Origin: Mycolicibacterium septicum DSM 44393
Lineage (GTDB): Bacteria > Actinomycetota > Actinomycetes > Mycobacteriales > Mycobacteriaceae
Direction: 5' to 3'
Assembly (NCBI RefSeq): GCF_000455325.1
Contig: NZ_HG322951.1
Location: 3,276,158-3,309,876 of the forward strand
DNA: 33,719 bases
The translations under genes were made by a program, and so were the position numbers. Shown here one piece after another: positions 1-6,602 of this stretch; position 1 is the stretch's first letter, and each line of letters starts with the position of its first letter. The notes under the pieces are model-generated. The model worked only from the letters and a program-made list of their open reading frames with translations, searched no databases and was not told the origin of the DNA.

Positions 1-2
1 CG

Positions 3-2231
3 GCACCGCACGGCCAGGCCACTCGTCCGGGTCCACGACAGCGTCAGCGCGAGGCCCGGGCCGCCATCGCAGACATCGTCTCGCGGGTGGGCAACCGGGA
101 GGCCCGGGTGCGCCGTGCCCTCGAGGATGCCGTCGCCCCACGGAGTCGCCGCGTCGACAGCGCCGGGGCGATCGAGCGGCACGTCCGCACGAAGACCCCG
201 CTGGTCCGCCCCACCGTGTCGCCCCGCCGGCTGACCTCGTCGGCCATCACCCGGCCTGTCCCGACTGCCGCCGAGGCGTCGGTGCCCGACGTCGCTTCCG
301 TGCCCGACGTCCCCACATTCCCGTCGATGCGACTGCGACCCGTGGCCCGAGTTGTGGCCGATCTCCCTGCCCCGCAGACGATTACGCGCAGTGTCATCAG
401 CCCTGTGTGGTCGAGACTGGGCTTCGCCGGGACCGGCACGCCGAGCCCCGCGGTTCCGGTCAGCGACATCGTCGCGTCGATCTGGGTGGCCGTCCGGGAG
501 GTCGGCGGCCAGCGAACCGTCCGGCCCGACCCGAATCAGGTGGTTTCCGCCGCGCCGCCCAGCGGTGCGACGCCCGCCCTCGACGACGTGACAGGGCGCC
601 CGGGCGTCACCGCCAGCGTCGGCGACGACGGCGCCGTGCGCGTCATCAGCGGGACATTCACCGATACCAAGGTCAACGATGCCGACGGCGCTGCCCAGGT
701 GCTCAACGACATGTCCGGATTGATCGGCGCCCCAGCGGGTTTCGCTGATCCCGGCAACATCACCGTGCAGCAGGTCGATACCGCGAGCGGCTACTCCCGG
801 ACCATCTATCGGGTTCATCACAGCGTCGACGGCATCGAGGTGACCGGCAGCGATGTCGTCCTGGTGACCGATTCCGATGGCAACGCGACCGGGCTGTTCA
901 ACTACTACGACGCCCGCGCCGATGCCATGGACACCACCCCGGACCGCCGTGTCGACACCGAGACCGAAGCCGCGGCAACTGCACTCGCCGCATACGCCGG
1001 GACGCCGAATTCGCCGCTGTACCTCCTGGCCGCGGCTCCTCTGGTCGCCGCCGGCGTGGTGAACCCCGAGTTGGTCATCGACGCCACCGACGACACCGCC
1101 GGACCGCAACTGGTGTGGAAGGTCTCGATCGACCCGCCCGACACCGATCTGACCGGAGCTCCGACGGTGGATCCCGGTTCGACGTACTACATCTCGGCCG
1201 GCGGCGCCGAAGCCGGCACCGTCACCCGCACCACGTCGAACGCCCAGCCGCTGGCCATCGGTTCGCCGACCAGCACCACGGCCGACGATGTGCTCGGCAA
1301 CATCCGCGACATCGGGATCACCCGGCTCTCACTGGTGATCTTCGATCTGGACAGCCTCAACGACGTCGAACGCGACATCTCGACCTACGAGACGGCCTAC
1401 CTGCTGGTGTTCGTCGGCCCGCCACTGACTCCGGGCATCCCGGTGTTCCGCGGCCTCCTCGGGTGGGACGCATCGGCGGTGTCGGCCCACGCCAACATGG
1501 CCACGGTCTACGACTACTACGCGACCCAGCTCGGCGTGACGTCCTTCGACGACGACGGCGCCGCGATCGTGGTGAGCACCGACTACAACCCGCACGAGAC
1601 TCTGGCCGACTACACCGACGGCTACGAGAACGCGTTCTGGGATTCGTCCGGCCAGCAGTTCGCGTTCGGCGACTCCGGCGACTTCGAGGCCGCGGTGGAC
1701 GTTGTCGGCCACGAGTACACCCATGCGGTGATGGAACATCAGGGTGGCACGCTCGATTACGGCGAATCCGGCGCCCTCAACGAGGCCTACGCCGACATCA
1801 TGGGCGTGCTGATCGAGGGCAAGGCCCGCGACGACGAGGGCCGCTGGTTGATCGGCGAGGATTCCAGCGCCGGTGCGATCCGCAGCCTGGCCGACCCGGA
1901 GTCGACGCCCGGGTACCTCTCGGACTACGACGATCTCTATACGGGCGACGCCGACGAGGGCGGCGAACACTACAACAGCACCATCTTCAGCCACGCCGCG
2001 TACCGGATGATGACGGACGACCGGACCGCGGATGTCACCGATGAGCAGTGGGCCGAGCTCTACTACGTCTCCATGACGATGCTCGACGACGGCGCGAAGT
2101 TCTCCGACGGGCGCGACGCGATCGTTGCCACAGCCCATGACCAAGGCTTCAGTGACGACGAGATCGCGGCGATCGAGGATGCCTTCGACTACGTGCACAT
2201 CGATGCGGGAGGCACGGTCGTGTCGGTGTGA
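3..2231 (+). CDS. M4 (thermolysin-like) secreted metalloprotease, 5' end outside window
   Basis: The reading frame is open to the left edge, so the true start and probably a signal peptide lie upstream; the first internal start that could be used is GTG at 87 (residue numbers below count from there). The N-terminal 180 residues are low-complexity Pro/Ala/Val-rich, as in many exported mycobacterial proteins. Residues about 190-290 resemble an FTP/PepSY-type propeptide. The catalytic part carries the zinc motif HEYTH (H542, E543, H546), the third ligand E566 in GALNEAYAD, and the late catalytic histidine H628 in GGEHYNS, so all M4 active-site elements are intact. It should be a zinc endopeptidase acting outside the cytoplasm after propeptide removal. 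The stop codon lies only 6 bp from the 3' end of a tRNA gene on the other strand. Confidence 0.9.
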   Translation, partial: APHGQATRPGPRQRQREARAAIADIVSRVGNREARVRRALEDAVAPRSRRVDSAGAIERHVRTKTPLVRPTVSPRRLTSSAITRPVPTAAEASVPDVASVPDVPTFPSMRLRPVARVVADLPAPQTITRSVISPVWSRLGFAGTGTPSPAVPVSDIVASIWVAVREVGGQRTVRPDPNQVVSAAPPSGATPALDDVTGRPGVTASVGDDGAVRVISGTFTDTKVNDADGAAQVLNDMSGLIGAPAGFADPGNITVQQVDTASGYSRTIYRVHHSVDGIEVTGSDVVLVTDSDGNATGLFNYYDARADAMDTTPDRRVDTETEAAATALAAYAGTPNSPLYLLAAAPLVAAGVVNPELVIDATDDTAGPQLVWKVSIDPPDTDLTGAPTVDPGSTYYISAGGAEAGTVTRTTSNAQPLAIGSPTSTTADDVLGNIRDIGITRLSLVIFDLDSLNDVERDISTYETAYLLVFVGPPLTPGIPVFRGLLGWDASAVSAHANMATVYDYYATQLGVTSFDDDGAAIVVSTDYNPHETLADYTDGYENAFWDSSGQQFAFGDSGDFEAAVDVVGHEYTHAVMEHQGGTLDYGESGALNEAYADIMGVLIEGKARDDEGRWLIGEDSSAGAIRSLADPESTPGYLSDYDDLYTGDADEGGEHYNSTIFSHAAYRMMTDDRTADVTDEQWAELYYVSMTMLDDGAKFSDGRDAIVATAHDQGFSDDEIAAIEDAFDYVHIDAGGTVVSV

Positions 2232-2236
2232 CCTTT

Positions 2237-2341
2237 GAGCGGATGACGGGATTCGAACCCGCGACCCTCACCTTGGCAAGGTGATGCGCTACCAACTGCG
2301 CTACATCCGCGCGCCACGAGCGAGATCGTCGCCCGTCGCGA
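2237..2341. repeat. 105-bp direct repeat, left copy (tRNA-Gly plus leader)
   Basis: Every base from 2237 to 2341 matches 5618-5722. The repeat contains a full tRNA-Gly gene and its 5' leader. Diverged but alignable homology continues about 45 bp further, through the promoter. The two copies are 3,381 bp apart in the same orientation. Confidence 0.95.
2238..2310 (-). tRNA. tRNA-Gly(GCC), copy 1
   Basis: Reading the minus strand, the seven-base acceptor arms GCGGATG and CATCCGC pair, the anticodon loop is TTGCCAA (anticodon GCC), and the T loop is TTCGAAT. CCA is not encoded. This copy stands alone, head-on to the protease gene, and is identical to the copy in the tRNA cluster at 5619-5691. 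Both look functional because their promoters are also conserved. Confidence 0.95.
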
Positions 2342-2347
2342 AGGCGA

Positions 2348-2377
2348 ACACTAGCCGACCGATGCGTGCAGACACAA
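2348..2377 (-). promoter_or_regulatory. promoter of tRNA-Gly copy 1
   Basis: On the minus strand a -35 TTGTGT (2372-2377) and a -10 TAGTGT (2348-2353) are separated by 18 bp. The second tRNA-Gly copy has the same -35, the same spacing and a -10 differing by one base, although the spacer has diverged. Selective conservation of the two hexamers supports both as real sigma-A-type promoters. Confidence 0.7.
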
Positions 2378-2481
2378 ATCGCTCGTTCTGACTTGCATTG
2401 TGGGGCAACGTAAACAATCTGCGCCGGCGAACTGGCGGATACCGGCTATCGGCGTCACCGGGCAGTTCGTAGGATTCGTGG

Positions 2482-4194
2482 ATGCCGCTCAACGTCGGTG
2501 AGACGTTCAACGTGTTCCGGATCGTCCGACTGCTGGGCTCAGGCGGGACGGGGGAGGTCTACCTCGCTCAACATCCCCGGCGTCCCGGCCGTGACGCGCT
2601 GAGGGTGCTGCGCGAGGACTGGTCCGCCGAACCCGGGTACCGGGAGCGGTTCGACCGTGAGGCGGATGTGGCCGCGAGGTTGTGGCATCCCAGCATCGCC
2701 AGGGTCCGTGGCCGCGGGGAGCACAACGGTCAGCTCTGGATATCGACGGACTTCGTCGACGGTACGGATTTTGCGGGTCTTCTCGATCAGCGATACCCCA
2801 ACGGCCTGCCGCGCGAACAGGTTTTCCCAATCATCATCGCGGTTGCCGGTGCACTCGACTACGCACACAAACATGGCTTGCTGCATCGCGACGTCAGACC
2901 GGCCAACATCATCGTCGCTGACGGCGACGGCGACGGTGATGCGGAGCGGGGCGCGGTTCTCACCGATCTCGGTGTCGCTCGCAATGACGGGGCCGTGGAC
3001 AGGCCCGGCTATGCGGCACCTGAACAACTGGTGGGGGAGGACGTCGACGGCCGCGCGGACCAGTACGCCCTGGCCTGCACCGCGTACCACCTGTTGACCG
3101 GGGTGCAGCTGTTCGAGCACTCCAATCCCGCTGTCGTGGTGAGCCGCCACGTCAACTCGAAGCCGCCGCTGTTGGCCGACACCCGGCCCGAGTTGGCCGG
3201 CCTCGACCCGGTACTGGCCAAGGCCCTCGCCAAGAACCCGGCTGACCGGTTCGTCAGCTGTGGGGCCTTCGCGCACGCCTTGGCCGATGAAACCCCGATG
3301 CCCGCATTGACAGTGGCGCCCACGCCGGCCGCCGCACCGAAACCTGGTCAACCGGCGGCCGGGTATCGGTTACCCGTAGCGGCGATCGCCGCCGTCGGTC
3401 TGGTCGCCAGTGTCGGCCTGTGGCAGCTGTGGCCATCCGCTGACGCCGCGGCGAGTGAGCCGCCGAGCCCACCGCCCAGCGCCGTCACTGCGAGCGCCAC
3501 GAACGTGGCGGCCACGCCAGTGCCCAGCGGGCCGGTCTTTGACGGTCTCTACCGGCTCGACTACGACAACCTCCGCGCCACCATCAACGGCAACCCCTGG
3601 CCGGCGGCGGGCAACCAAATCGCCAGCTACTGGTGGGCATTCCGATCGACCTGCAAACCCTCGGGATGTGCAGCGACGTCGACGCGCATGGATGGCACCA
3701 ACCACGCCATTCCCTCCCTCGAGGGTGGCGGCATGACAGCGGTGTTCCGCTTCCTCAACAACTCTTGGCAGGGCGAACCGGGGAGAGGCTCACTGCCCTG
3801 TGAGGCGCCGATCGTCGGGCAGGCGCAGGCGATGGATACAGCGTTGGCGTTGACGCCGCAGCCGGACGGCGGGCTGGCCGGCGCGCAGACCACCACCATC
3901 CAATCCAACGAGTGCGGGCTGCAAGGCGCGGTGATCACCGTGCCCGTTCTCGCCACCCGGCTCGAAGGCGTGCCACCGGGCAGCCCGATTGCCGACCCTG
4001 CCGCGGTGGCGGACTCGCTGCCGCCCGCTCCTGCGCTGCCCCCACCGCCGCTCGGACCTCCCGCACCGCCGGCTCCGCAGGTGCCCCCGCCGCCATCGAT
4101 CGGGACGGTCGTGCCAAATCCCGTCCCGCCGGCCGCTCCACTGGCGCCGCCACCGCCTCCGCCCGCACCTGTACCGCCTGCGGGGGCCAACTAG
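2482..4194 (+). CDS. Membrane Ser/Thr protein kinase-like protein with K-to-R changes in the active site
   Basis: This 570-residue protein has an N-terminal eukaryotic-like kinase domain (about 10-275), one transmembrane helix (about 297-317), an extracytoplasmic Cys-containing domain ([10 protein letters not shown] onward) and a proline-rich tail (about 515-570). The glycine loop GSGGTGEV, helix-C Glu60, HRD (135-137), Asn142, DLG (162-164) and APE (179-181) are present. The ATP-positioning lysine, expected in the VALKVL-type motif, is Arg41 (ALRVL), and the catalytic-loop lysine of HRDxKxxN is Arg139 (HRDVRPAN). The activation loop is very short. It may therefore be a weak kinase or a pseudokinase sensor. 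The C-terminal half resembles the sensor domain of mycobacterial PknF-type kinases and related lipoproteins. Start ATG 2482 puts the glycine loop at the usual distance from the N-terminus. Confidence 0.85.
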   Translation: MPLNVGETFNVFRIVRLLGSGGTGEVYLAQHPRRPGRDALRVLREDWSAEPGYRERFDREADVAARLWHPSIARVRGRGEHNGQLWISTDFVDGTDFAGLLDQRYPNGLPREQVFPIIIAVAGALDYAHKHGLLHRDVRPANIIVADGDGDGDAERGAVLTDLGVARNDGAVDRPGYAAPEQLVGEDVDGRADQYALACTAYHLLTGVQLFEHSNPAVVVSRHVNSKPPLLADTRPELAGLDPVLAKALAKNPADRFVSCGAFAHALADETPMPALTVAPTPAAAPKPGQPAAGYRLPVAAIAAVGLVASVGLWQLWPSADAAASEPPSPPPSAVTASATNVAATPVPSGPVFDGLYRLDYDNLRATINGNPWPAAGNQIASYWWAFRSTCKPSGCAATSTRMDGTNHAIPSLEGGGMTAVFRFLNNSWQGEPGRGSLPCEAPIVGQAQAMDTALALTPQPDGGLAGAQTTTIQSNECGLQGAVITVPVLATRLEGVPPGSPIADPAAVADSLPPAPALPPPPLGPPAPPAPQVPPPPSIGTVVPNPVPPAAPLAPPPPPPAPVPPAGAN

Positions 4195-4293
4195 GAGACG
4201 GAGCGGGTGGTTGCCGAAAAGCGCCGCCCGGCTGCTAGTTACGTGCGTGGAGGTTTTCCGGTTTCAGGGATTCGCCGAGCAGCACCGACCAAG

Positions 4294-4653
4294 ATGCCAA
4301 CCATGCCATTGAAAAATGATTGGACCATGGGCGATTTGGTCACCGCGTCGGATCACAATGCTGTTGCAGACGCCGTCAATCAGAACACCACCGACATTGC
4401 CGCAGCAGTCTCCGCACTGTCAGGGAAGGCTGACAAAGCCACGACGATCACTGCAGGCACGGGCCTTACCGGTGGTGGCGATCTGTCGGCCAACCGGACG
4501 CTGGCGGTGTCGTACGGGGCGGCAGCGGGAACGGCGTGCCAGGGCAACGACTCCCGCGTCACCGGGGCCGTTCAATCAGGCGCAGCGGGCAGTGTCATCG
4601 TCGGCACGCTGCCGGCCTCTGGGGTTGCCGGCGTCCTCTACGTGGTGCCCTGA
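4294..4653 (+). CDS. Phage tail-fibre / minor tail protein-like
   Basis: About 119 residues. The N-terminus (MPLKNDWT..GDLVTASDHNAVADAVN) is the style of mycobacteriophage minor tail proteins. The central TAGTGLTGGGDLSANRTL followed by AGTACQGNDSR is a widespread tail-fibre signature, normally part of a trimeric fibre stalk or collar. No other structural phage gene is nearby, so this is either a prophage remnant or a domesticated fibre gene. Start choice is uncertain: ATG 4294 or 4303 fits the family, while GTG 4207 has a better GGAG ribosome site 12 bp after the kinase stop but adds a basic 29-residue extension unlike the family. The segment is visibly less GC-rich than its neighbours. Confidence 0.75.
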   Translation: MPTMPLKNDWTMGDLVTASDHNAVADAVNQNTTDIAAAVSALSGKADKATTITAGTGLTGGGDLSANRTLAVSYGAAAGTACQGNDSRVTGAVQSGAAGSVIVGTLPASGVAGVLYVVP

Positions 4654-4817
4654 TGCCCGAGCTCAAGGTATGGAACGGATCCGCGTTCGTCGACTGCGCC
4701 CCGAAGATCTGGAATGGCTCGGCGTTCGTCAACCCGTCATCGGTCTGGATCTGGGACGGGTCCGTATTCCAGAAGGTCTGGTCCGACACCAACGAGTGCG
4801 GATCGGCAGCGCACTGA
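4653..4817 (+). CDS. 54-residue phage minor tail-like repeat protein
   Basis: The start ATG overlaps the stop of the tail-fibre gene (TGATG), so the two are translationally coupled. The protein contains three copies of a W-[ND]-G-S-[AV]-F unit (VWNGSAFVD, IWNGSAFVN, IWDGSVFQK) ending in KVW. Such short Trp-Asn-Gly repeats occur in small mycobacteriophage tail proteins encoded next to fibre genes. Its exact role is unknown; a fibre-tip or carbohydrate-contact role is only a guess. The stop codon abuts the stop of the convergent gene at 4818 (TGATCA). Confidence 0.7.
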   Translation: MPELKVWNGSAFVDCAPKIWNGSAFVNPSSVWIWDGSVFQKVWSDTNECGSAAH

Positions 4818-5174
4818 TCAGCTTCGGCGGCGACGCTTCCGAGCACCCTGCGAAGCGCTTTCTCCTTGTCCCTCATGCGGCCTGAGTACCCATGCGGGGA
4901 CCCAGTGGGTCACTGCCTTTTCGTTCGCGCCGAAGCGGATGCGGTAGGTGACGAGGCCCCACCAGCGGCCTTGTTCGCAGAGCGCCCAGCAGGTCAGCTT
5001 GCCTTCGACGACCTTGTTCATCTGGATGCCCATCGGGTGGTAGCGGCCCGTGAGGTGGGGTTCGCGGGGGAACAGGGCGACCAGATCGATCAGGACGGTC
5101 GCGGGTGGCCGTACGACGCGGAACGCGTCACGGACGGGTTGCCCGCCGTAGCCGATGGCCTGCATGTCGCCCAC
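4818..5174 (-). CDS. Conserved-looking hypothetical protein, possible SOS gene
   Basis: 118 residues (GTG start 5174; ATG 5165 is an alternative three codons later). I do not recognise a family. The core is aromatic-rich (GKLTCWALCEQGRWWGLVTYRIRFG, shown here only as a landmark around residues 58-80) and the tail is Arg/Lys-rich (ARKRRRRS), which suggests a soluble beta-rich domain with a nucleic-acid-binding tail. The stop codon abuts that of the convergent phage-like gene. A LexA-like palindrome lies 3 bp upstream of the GTG, so repression by LexA is plausible. The open frame, coherent amino-acid composition and tight packing argue that it is real. Confidence 0.55.
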   Translation of the reverse strand: MGDMQAIGYGGQPVRDAFRVVRPPATVLIDLVALFPREPHLTGRYHPMGIQMNKVVEGKLTCWALCEQGRWWGLVTYRIRFGANEKAVTHWVPAWVLRPHEGQGESASQGARKRRRRS

Positions 5175-5177
5175 GTA

Positions 5178-5193
5178 TCGATCATATGTTCGA
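5178..5193. promoter_or_regulatory. LexA/SOS-box-like palindrome
   Basis: TCGATCATATGTTCGA differs by one base from the mycobacterial LexA consensus TCGAAC-N4-GTTCGA. It sits directly in front of the minus-strand gene starting at 5174. A further TCGAAC half site occurs at 5206-5211. An ATG-TTC-GAA triplet on the plus strand lies inside the palindrome, an arrangement also seen at starts of DUF222/13E12-type genes, so a scar of such a gene is an alternative. Confidence 0.5.
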
Positions 5194-5219
5194 ATGGTCA
5201 GATGATCGAACGAGATGTC

Positions 5220-5330
5220 TTACTTGCTCTCGACGTCTGACAGCGGTATCGATCGCCTGGGCGCGGTCCCGACTGGCGCGGCGACGGTGAGCAGGGTGGT
5301 GCCGATCGCTGCGAATCTGACGGCGGACAC
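5220..5330 (-). CDS. Candidate leaderless 36-residue peptide
   Basis: The GTG at 5330 falls exactly 7 nt after a GATAAT hexamer, the position of a leaderless start. The peptide begins with a short signal-like stretch (VRFAAIGTTLLTVAAPVGTA) and ends after 36 codons. It could be a small exported peptide, the remnant of a secreted protein, or chance. No ribosome site is present. Confidence is low because only length, hydrophobicity and the promoter support it. Confidence 0.25.
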   Translation of the reverse strand: MSAVRFAAIGTTLLTVAAPVGTAPRRSIPLSDVESK

Positions 5331-5336
5331 CTGTGA

Positions 5337-5364
5337 ATTATCGAGGGCCGCAAAGAAAGTCGAA
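5337..5364 (-). promoter_or_regulatory. Candidate sigma-A promoter
   Basis: On the minus strand TTCGAC (5359-5364), 16 bp and GATAAT (5337-5342). The -10 is close to consensus in otherwise GC-rich DNA. It points toward the small ORF at 5330 and the hypothetical gene at 5174. Confidence 0.4.
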
Positions 5365-5383
5365 CATGTGACAGAAACCAGAA

Positions 5384-5405
5384 AGGCCCGGTGATGACCG
5401 GGCCT
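5384..5405 (-). terminator. Terminator of the Gly-Cys-Val tRNA operon
   Basis: Perfect 9-bp arms AGGCCCGGT and ACCGGGCCT with a 4-base loop. On the minus strand the hairpin is followed by TTCTGGTTTCTG, a T-rich tail, as expected for an intrinsic terminator after tRNA-Val at 5422. Confidence 0.8.
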
Positions 5406-5421
5406 GACCTTGGATAACACG

Positions 5422-5496
5422 TGGTGCGCGATACTGGGATTGAACCAGTGACCTCTTCCGTGTCAGGGAAGCGCTCTCCCGCTGAGCTAATCGCGC
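5422..5496 (-). tRNA. tRNA-Val(GAC)
   Basis: Minus-strand acceptor GCGCGAT pairs with ATCGCGC, the anticodon loop is CTGACAC (anticodon GAC), the T loop is TTCAATC, and CCA is encoded at 5422-5424. It is the last gene of the three-tRNA unit, just before the terminator. Confidence 0.95.
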
Positions 5497-5513
5497 GGGT
5501 CGAAACTCTTTCT

Positions 5514-5587
5514 TGGAGGTGGAGACGGGAATCGAACCCGTGTGCACGGCTTTGCAGGCCGTTGCCTCACCACTCGGCCACTCCACC
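5514..5587 (-). tRNA. tRNA-Cys(GCA)
   Basis: Minus-strand acceptor GGTGGAG, anticodon loop CTGCAAA (GCA), discriminator U typical of tRNA-Cys, CCA encoded at 5514-5516. It lies between tRNA-Gly and tRNA-Val and is probably co-transcribed with them. Confidence 0.95.
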
Positions 5588-5617
5588 ACTGGGGTTGATG
5601 CCACAAATCGCACCTTC

Positions 5618-5722
5618 GAGCGGATGACGGGATTCGAACCCGCGACCCTCACCTTGGCAAGGTGATGCGCTACCAACTGCGCTACATCCGCGCGCCACGA
5701 GCGAGATCGTCGCCCGTCGCGA
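5618..5722. repeat. 105-bp direct repeat, right copy (tRNA-Gly plus leader)
   Basis: Identical to 2237-2341. It contains the tRNA-Gly copy that belongs to the tRNA operon. Recombination between the copies would remove or circularise 3,381 bp carrying the kinase, the phage-like genes, tRNA-Val(GAC) and tRNA-Cys. Confidence 0.95.
5619..5691 (-). tRNA. tRNA-Gly(GCC), copy 2
   Basis: Sequence identical to the copy at 2238-2310: anticodon GCC, paired GCGGATG/CATCCGC acceptor, no encoded CCA. It is the first gene of the Gly-Cys-Val operon. tRNA-Gly genes are known integration targets of some mycobacteriophages (L5 group), which is relevant to the phage-like genes to its left. Confidence 0.95.
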
Positions 5723-5728
5723 TGCAGA

Positions 5729-5758
5729 ACATTAGTCCACCGACGTGCGCGGACACAA
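5729..5758 (-). promoter_or_regulatory. promoter of the Gly-Cys-Val tRNA operon
   Basis: Minus strand: -35 TTGTGT (5753-5758), 18-bp spacer, -10 TAATGT (5729-5734). It matches the promoter of the isolated tRNA-Gly copy except for one -10 base and the spacer. Confidence 0.7.
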
Positions 5759-5800
5759 ATCCCCATTACGCGGGGGCAAAGTGCAGCTGAAAACCGTGTT

Positions 5801-6304
5801 TCAGAACAGGTGATAGGCCTCACGGGAGAGGACGAACCCGTGCCGGGTCTTCGTGTCGCGGCATGTGATCCCCGTCGCAGCGCTTTCGCAGCGCAGCGCC
5901 CCGGCGGTGATCGAGTCTCGGTCTCCCAGTTGGGTGCTCGCACGAGGTGTGTCGCCGCCGGCGCAGATGAACTCGGCGGGCCGGCCCTGGCGCAGGGTGA
6001 TGCCGTGGCCGTAATCGAACGCGCAACTGGCCGGTCGCAGCGGCGGGGCCCAGCTACGTTCGGAGATGTCGCAGCGCGCCGTCGTGGTGTCGAGGTAACA
6101 CCGCACGTTGCCCGAGGGGGAGGTGAACGCCGTCGGCTCCTTGACCTGGCGGTTCACCACATCGGAGACGCTGCGGATACTGGGCGTTACGGCAGGGGCC
6201 CGATCTGTCATCGCGACCGGGGTGCTGTGGCAGCCGGAAAATAGCGCACTAGCAGCAAAAACCGCGCCGCCGACCCCTGGCCAGCGGACCCGCAGGTGAA
6301 CCAT
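5801..6304 (-). CDS. DUF6636 secreted protein or lipoprotein
   Basis: 167 residues from ATG 6304. The N-terminus is a signal peptide (RWPGVGGAVFAASALFSGC) with a cysteine at residue 25; the -3 residue is Phe, so a lipobox is possible but not ideal. The mature domain has the DUF6636 pattern: FTSPSGNVRCYL near the start, paired cysteines (RCDIS, ASCAFDYG, FICAGGDT, RCES, ITCRD) and the closing GFVLSREAYHLF. Six cysteines fit three disulfides, consistent with an exported fold. The function of this family is unknown. An upstream in-frame extension would overlap the promoter region of the divergent tRNA-Val and is not used. Confidence 0.8.
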   Translation of the reverse strand: MVHLRVRWPGVGGAVFAASALFSGCHSTPVAMTDRAPAVTPSIRSVSDVVNRQVKEPTAFTSPSGNVRCYLDTTTARCDISERSWAPPLRPASCAFDYGHGITLRQGRPAEFICAGGDTPRASTQLGDRDSITAGALRCESAATGITCRDTKTRHGFVLSREAYHLF

Positions 6305-6400
6305 GACGGGTGACCATACGCCCACGTCGGCGTGCATATTTGGCAAATCAAACAAGTCGATCCGGCGGATACCGATTCGGGTCTGGCCGGGTATGCGTGC

Positions 6401-6406
6401 TAGTGT
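6401..6406 (+). promoter_or_regulatory. -10 element of tRNA-Val(CAC)
   Basis: TAGTGT lies 16 bp before the mature tRNA end, and the string GCTAGTGTTCG around it is identical to that at the promoter of tRNA-Gly copy 1. No strong -35 is seen (TTCGGG at 6376-6381 with a 19-bp spacer is the best). Confidence 0.5.
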
Positions 6407-6422
6407 TCGACGTCGTTCCCAC

Positions 6423-6497
6423 GGTCTCGTAGCTCAGTGGGAGAGCGTCCGCCTCACACGCGGAAGGTCGCTGGTTCGAACCCAGCCGGGACCACCA
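6423..6497 (+). tRNA. tRNA-Val(CAC)
   Basis: Acceptor GGTCTCG pairs with CGGGACC, D arm GCTCAGTGGGAGAGC, anticodon loop CTCACAC (anticodon CAC), T loop TTCGAAC, encoded CCA at 6495-6497. It is a single gene just upstream of tex and reads in the same direction. Confidence 0.95.
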
Positions 6498-6602
6498 TCA
6501 CCACCAACGGCTTCGGAGATATCCGGGGCCGTTTTTTCGTGGCAGGACACACACTTCACGGTGCCCGGGCGTTGTCAGTTCGATTCGGTAGGGTCCTCCG
6601 AC

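Noticed and set aside
1329..2198. 289-codon frame antisense to the protease
   Set aside because: Val/Gly/Arg-rich shadow of the M4 catalytic domain, which is unmistakable on the plus strand.
2238..5691. Classical phage attL/attR pair at tRNA-Gly
   Set aside because: Both copies are complete tRNAs with leaders and similar promoters, and there is no integrase; simple integration would repeat only the tRNA 3' end.
5338..5943. 201-codon minus-strand frame
   Set aside because: It reads through the terminator and three tRNA genes, so it cannot be a protein gene.
6303..6602. 100-codon N-terminal extension of tex
   Set aside because: It runs through the tRNA-Val(CAC) gene; Tex homologues begin near GTG 6603.
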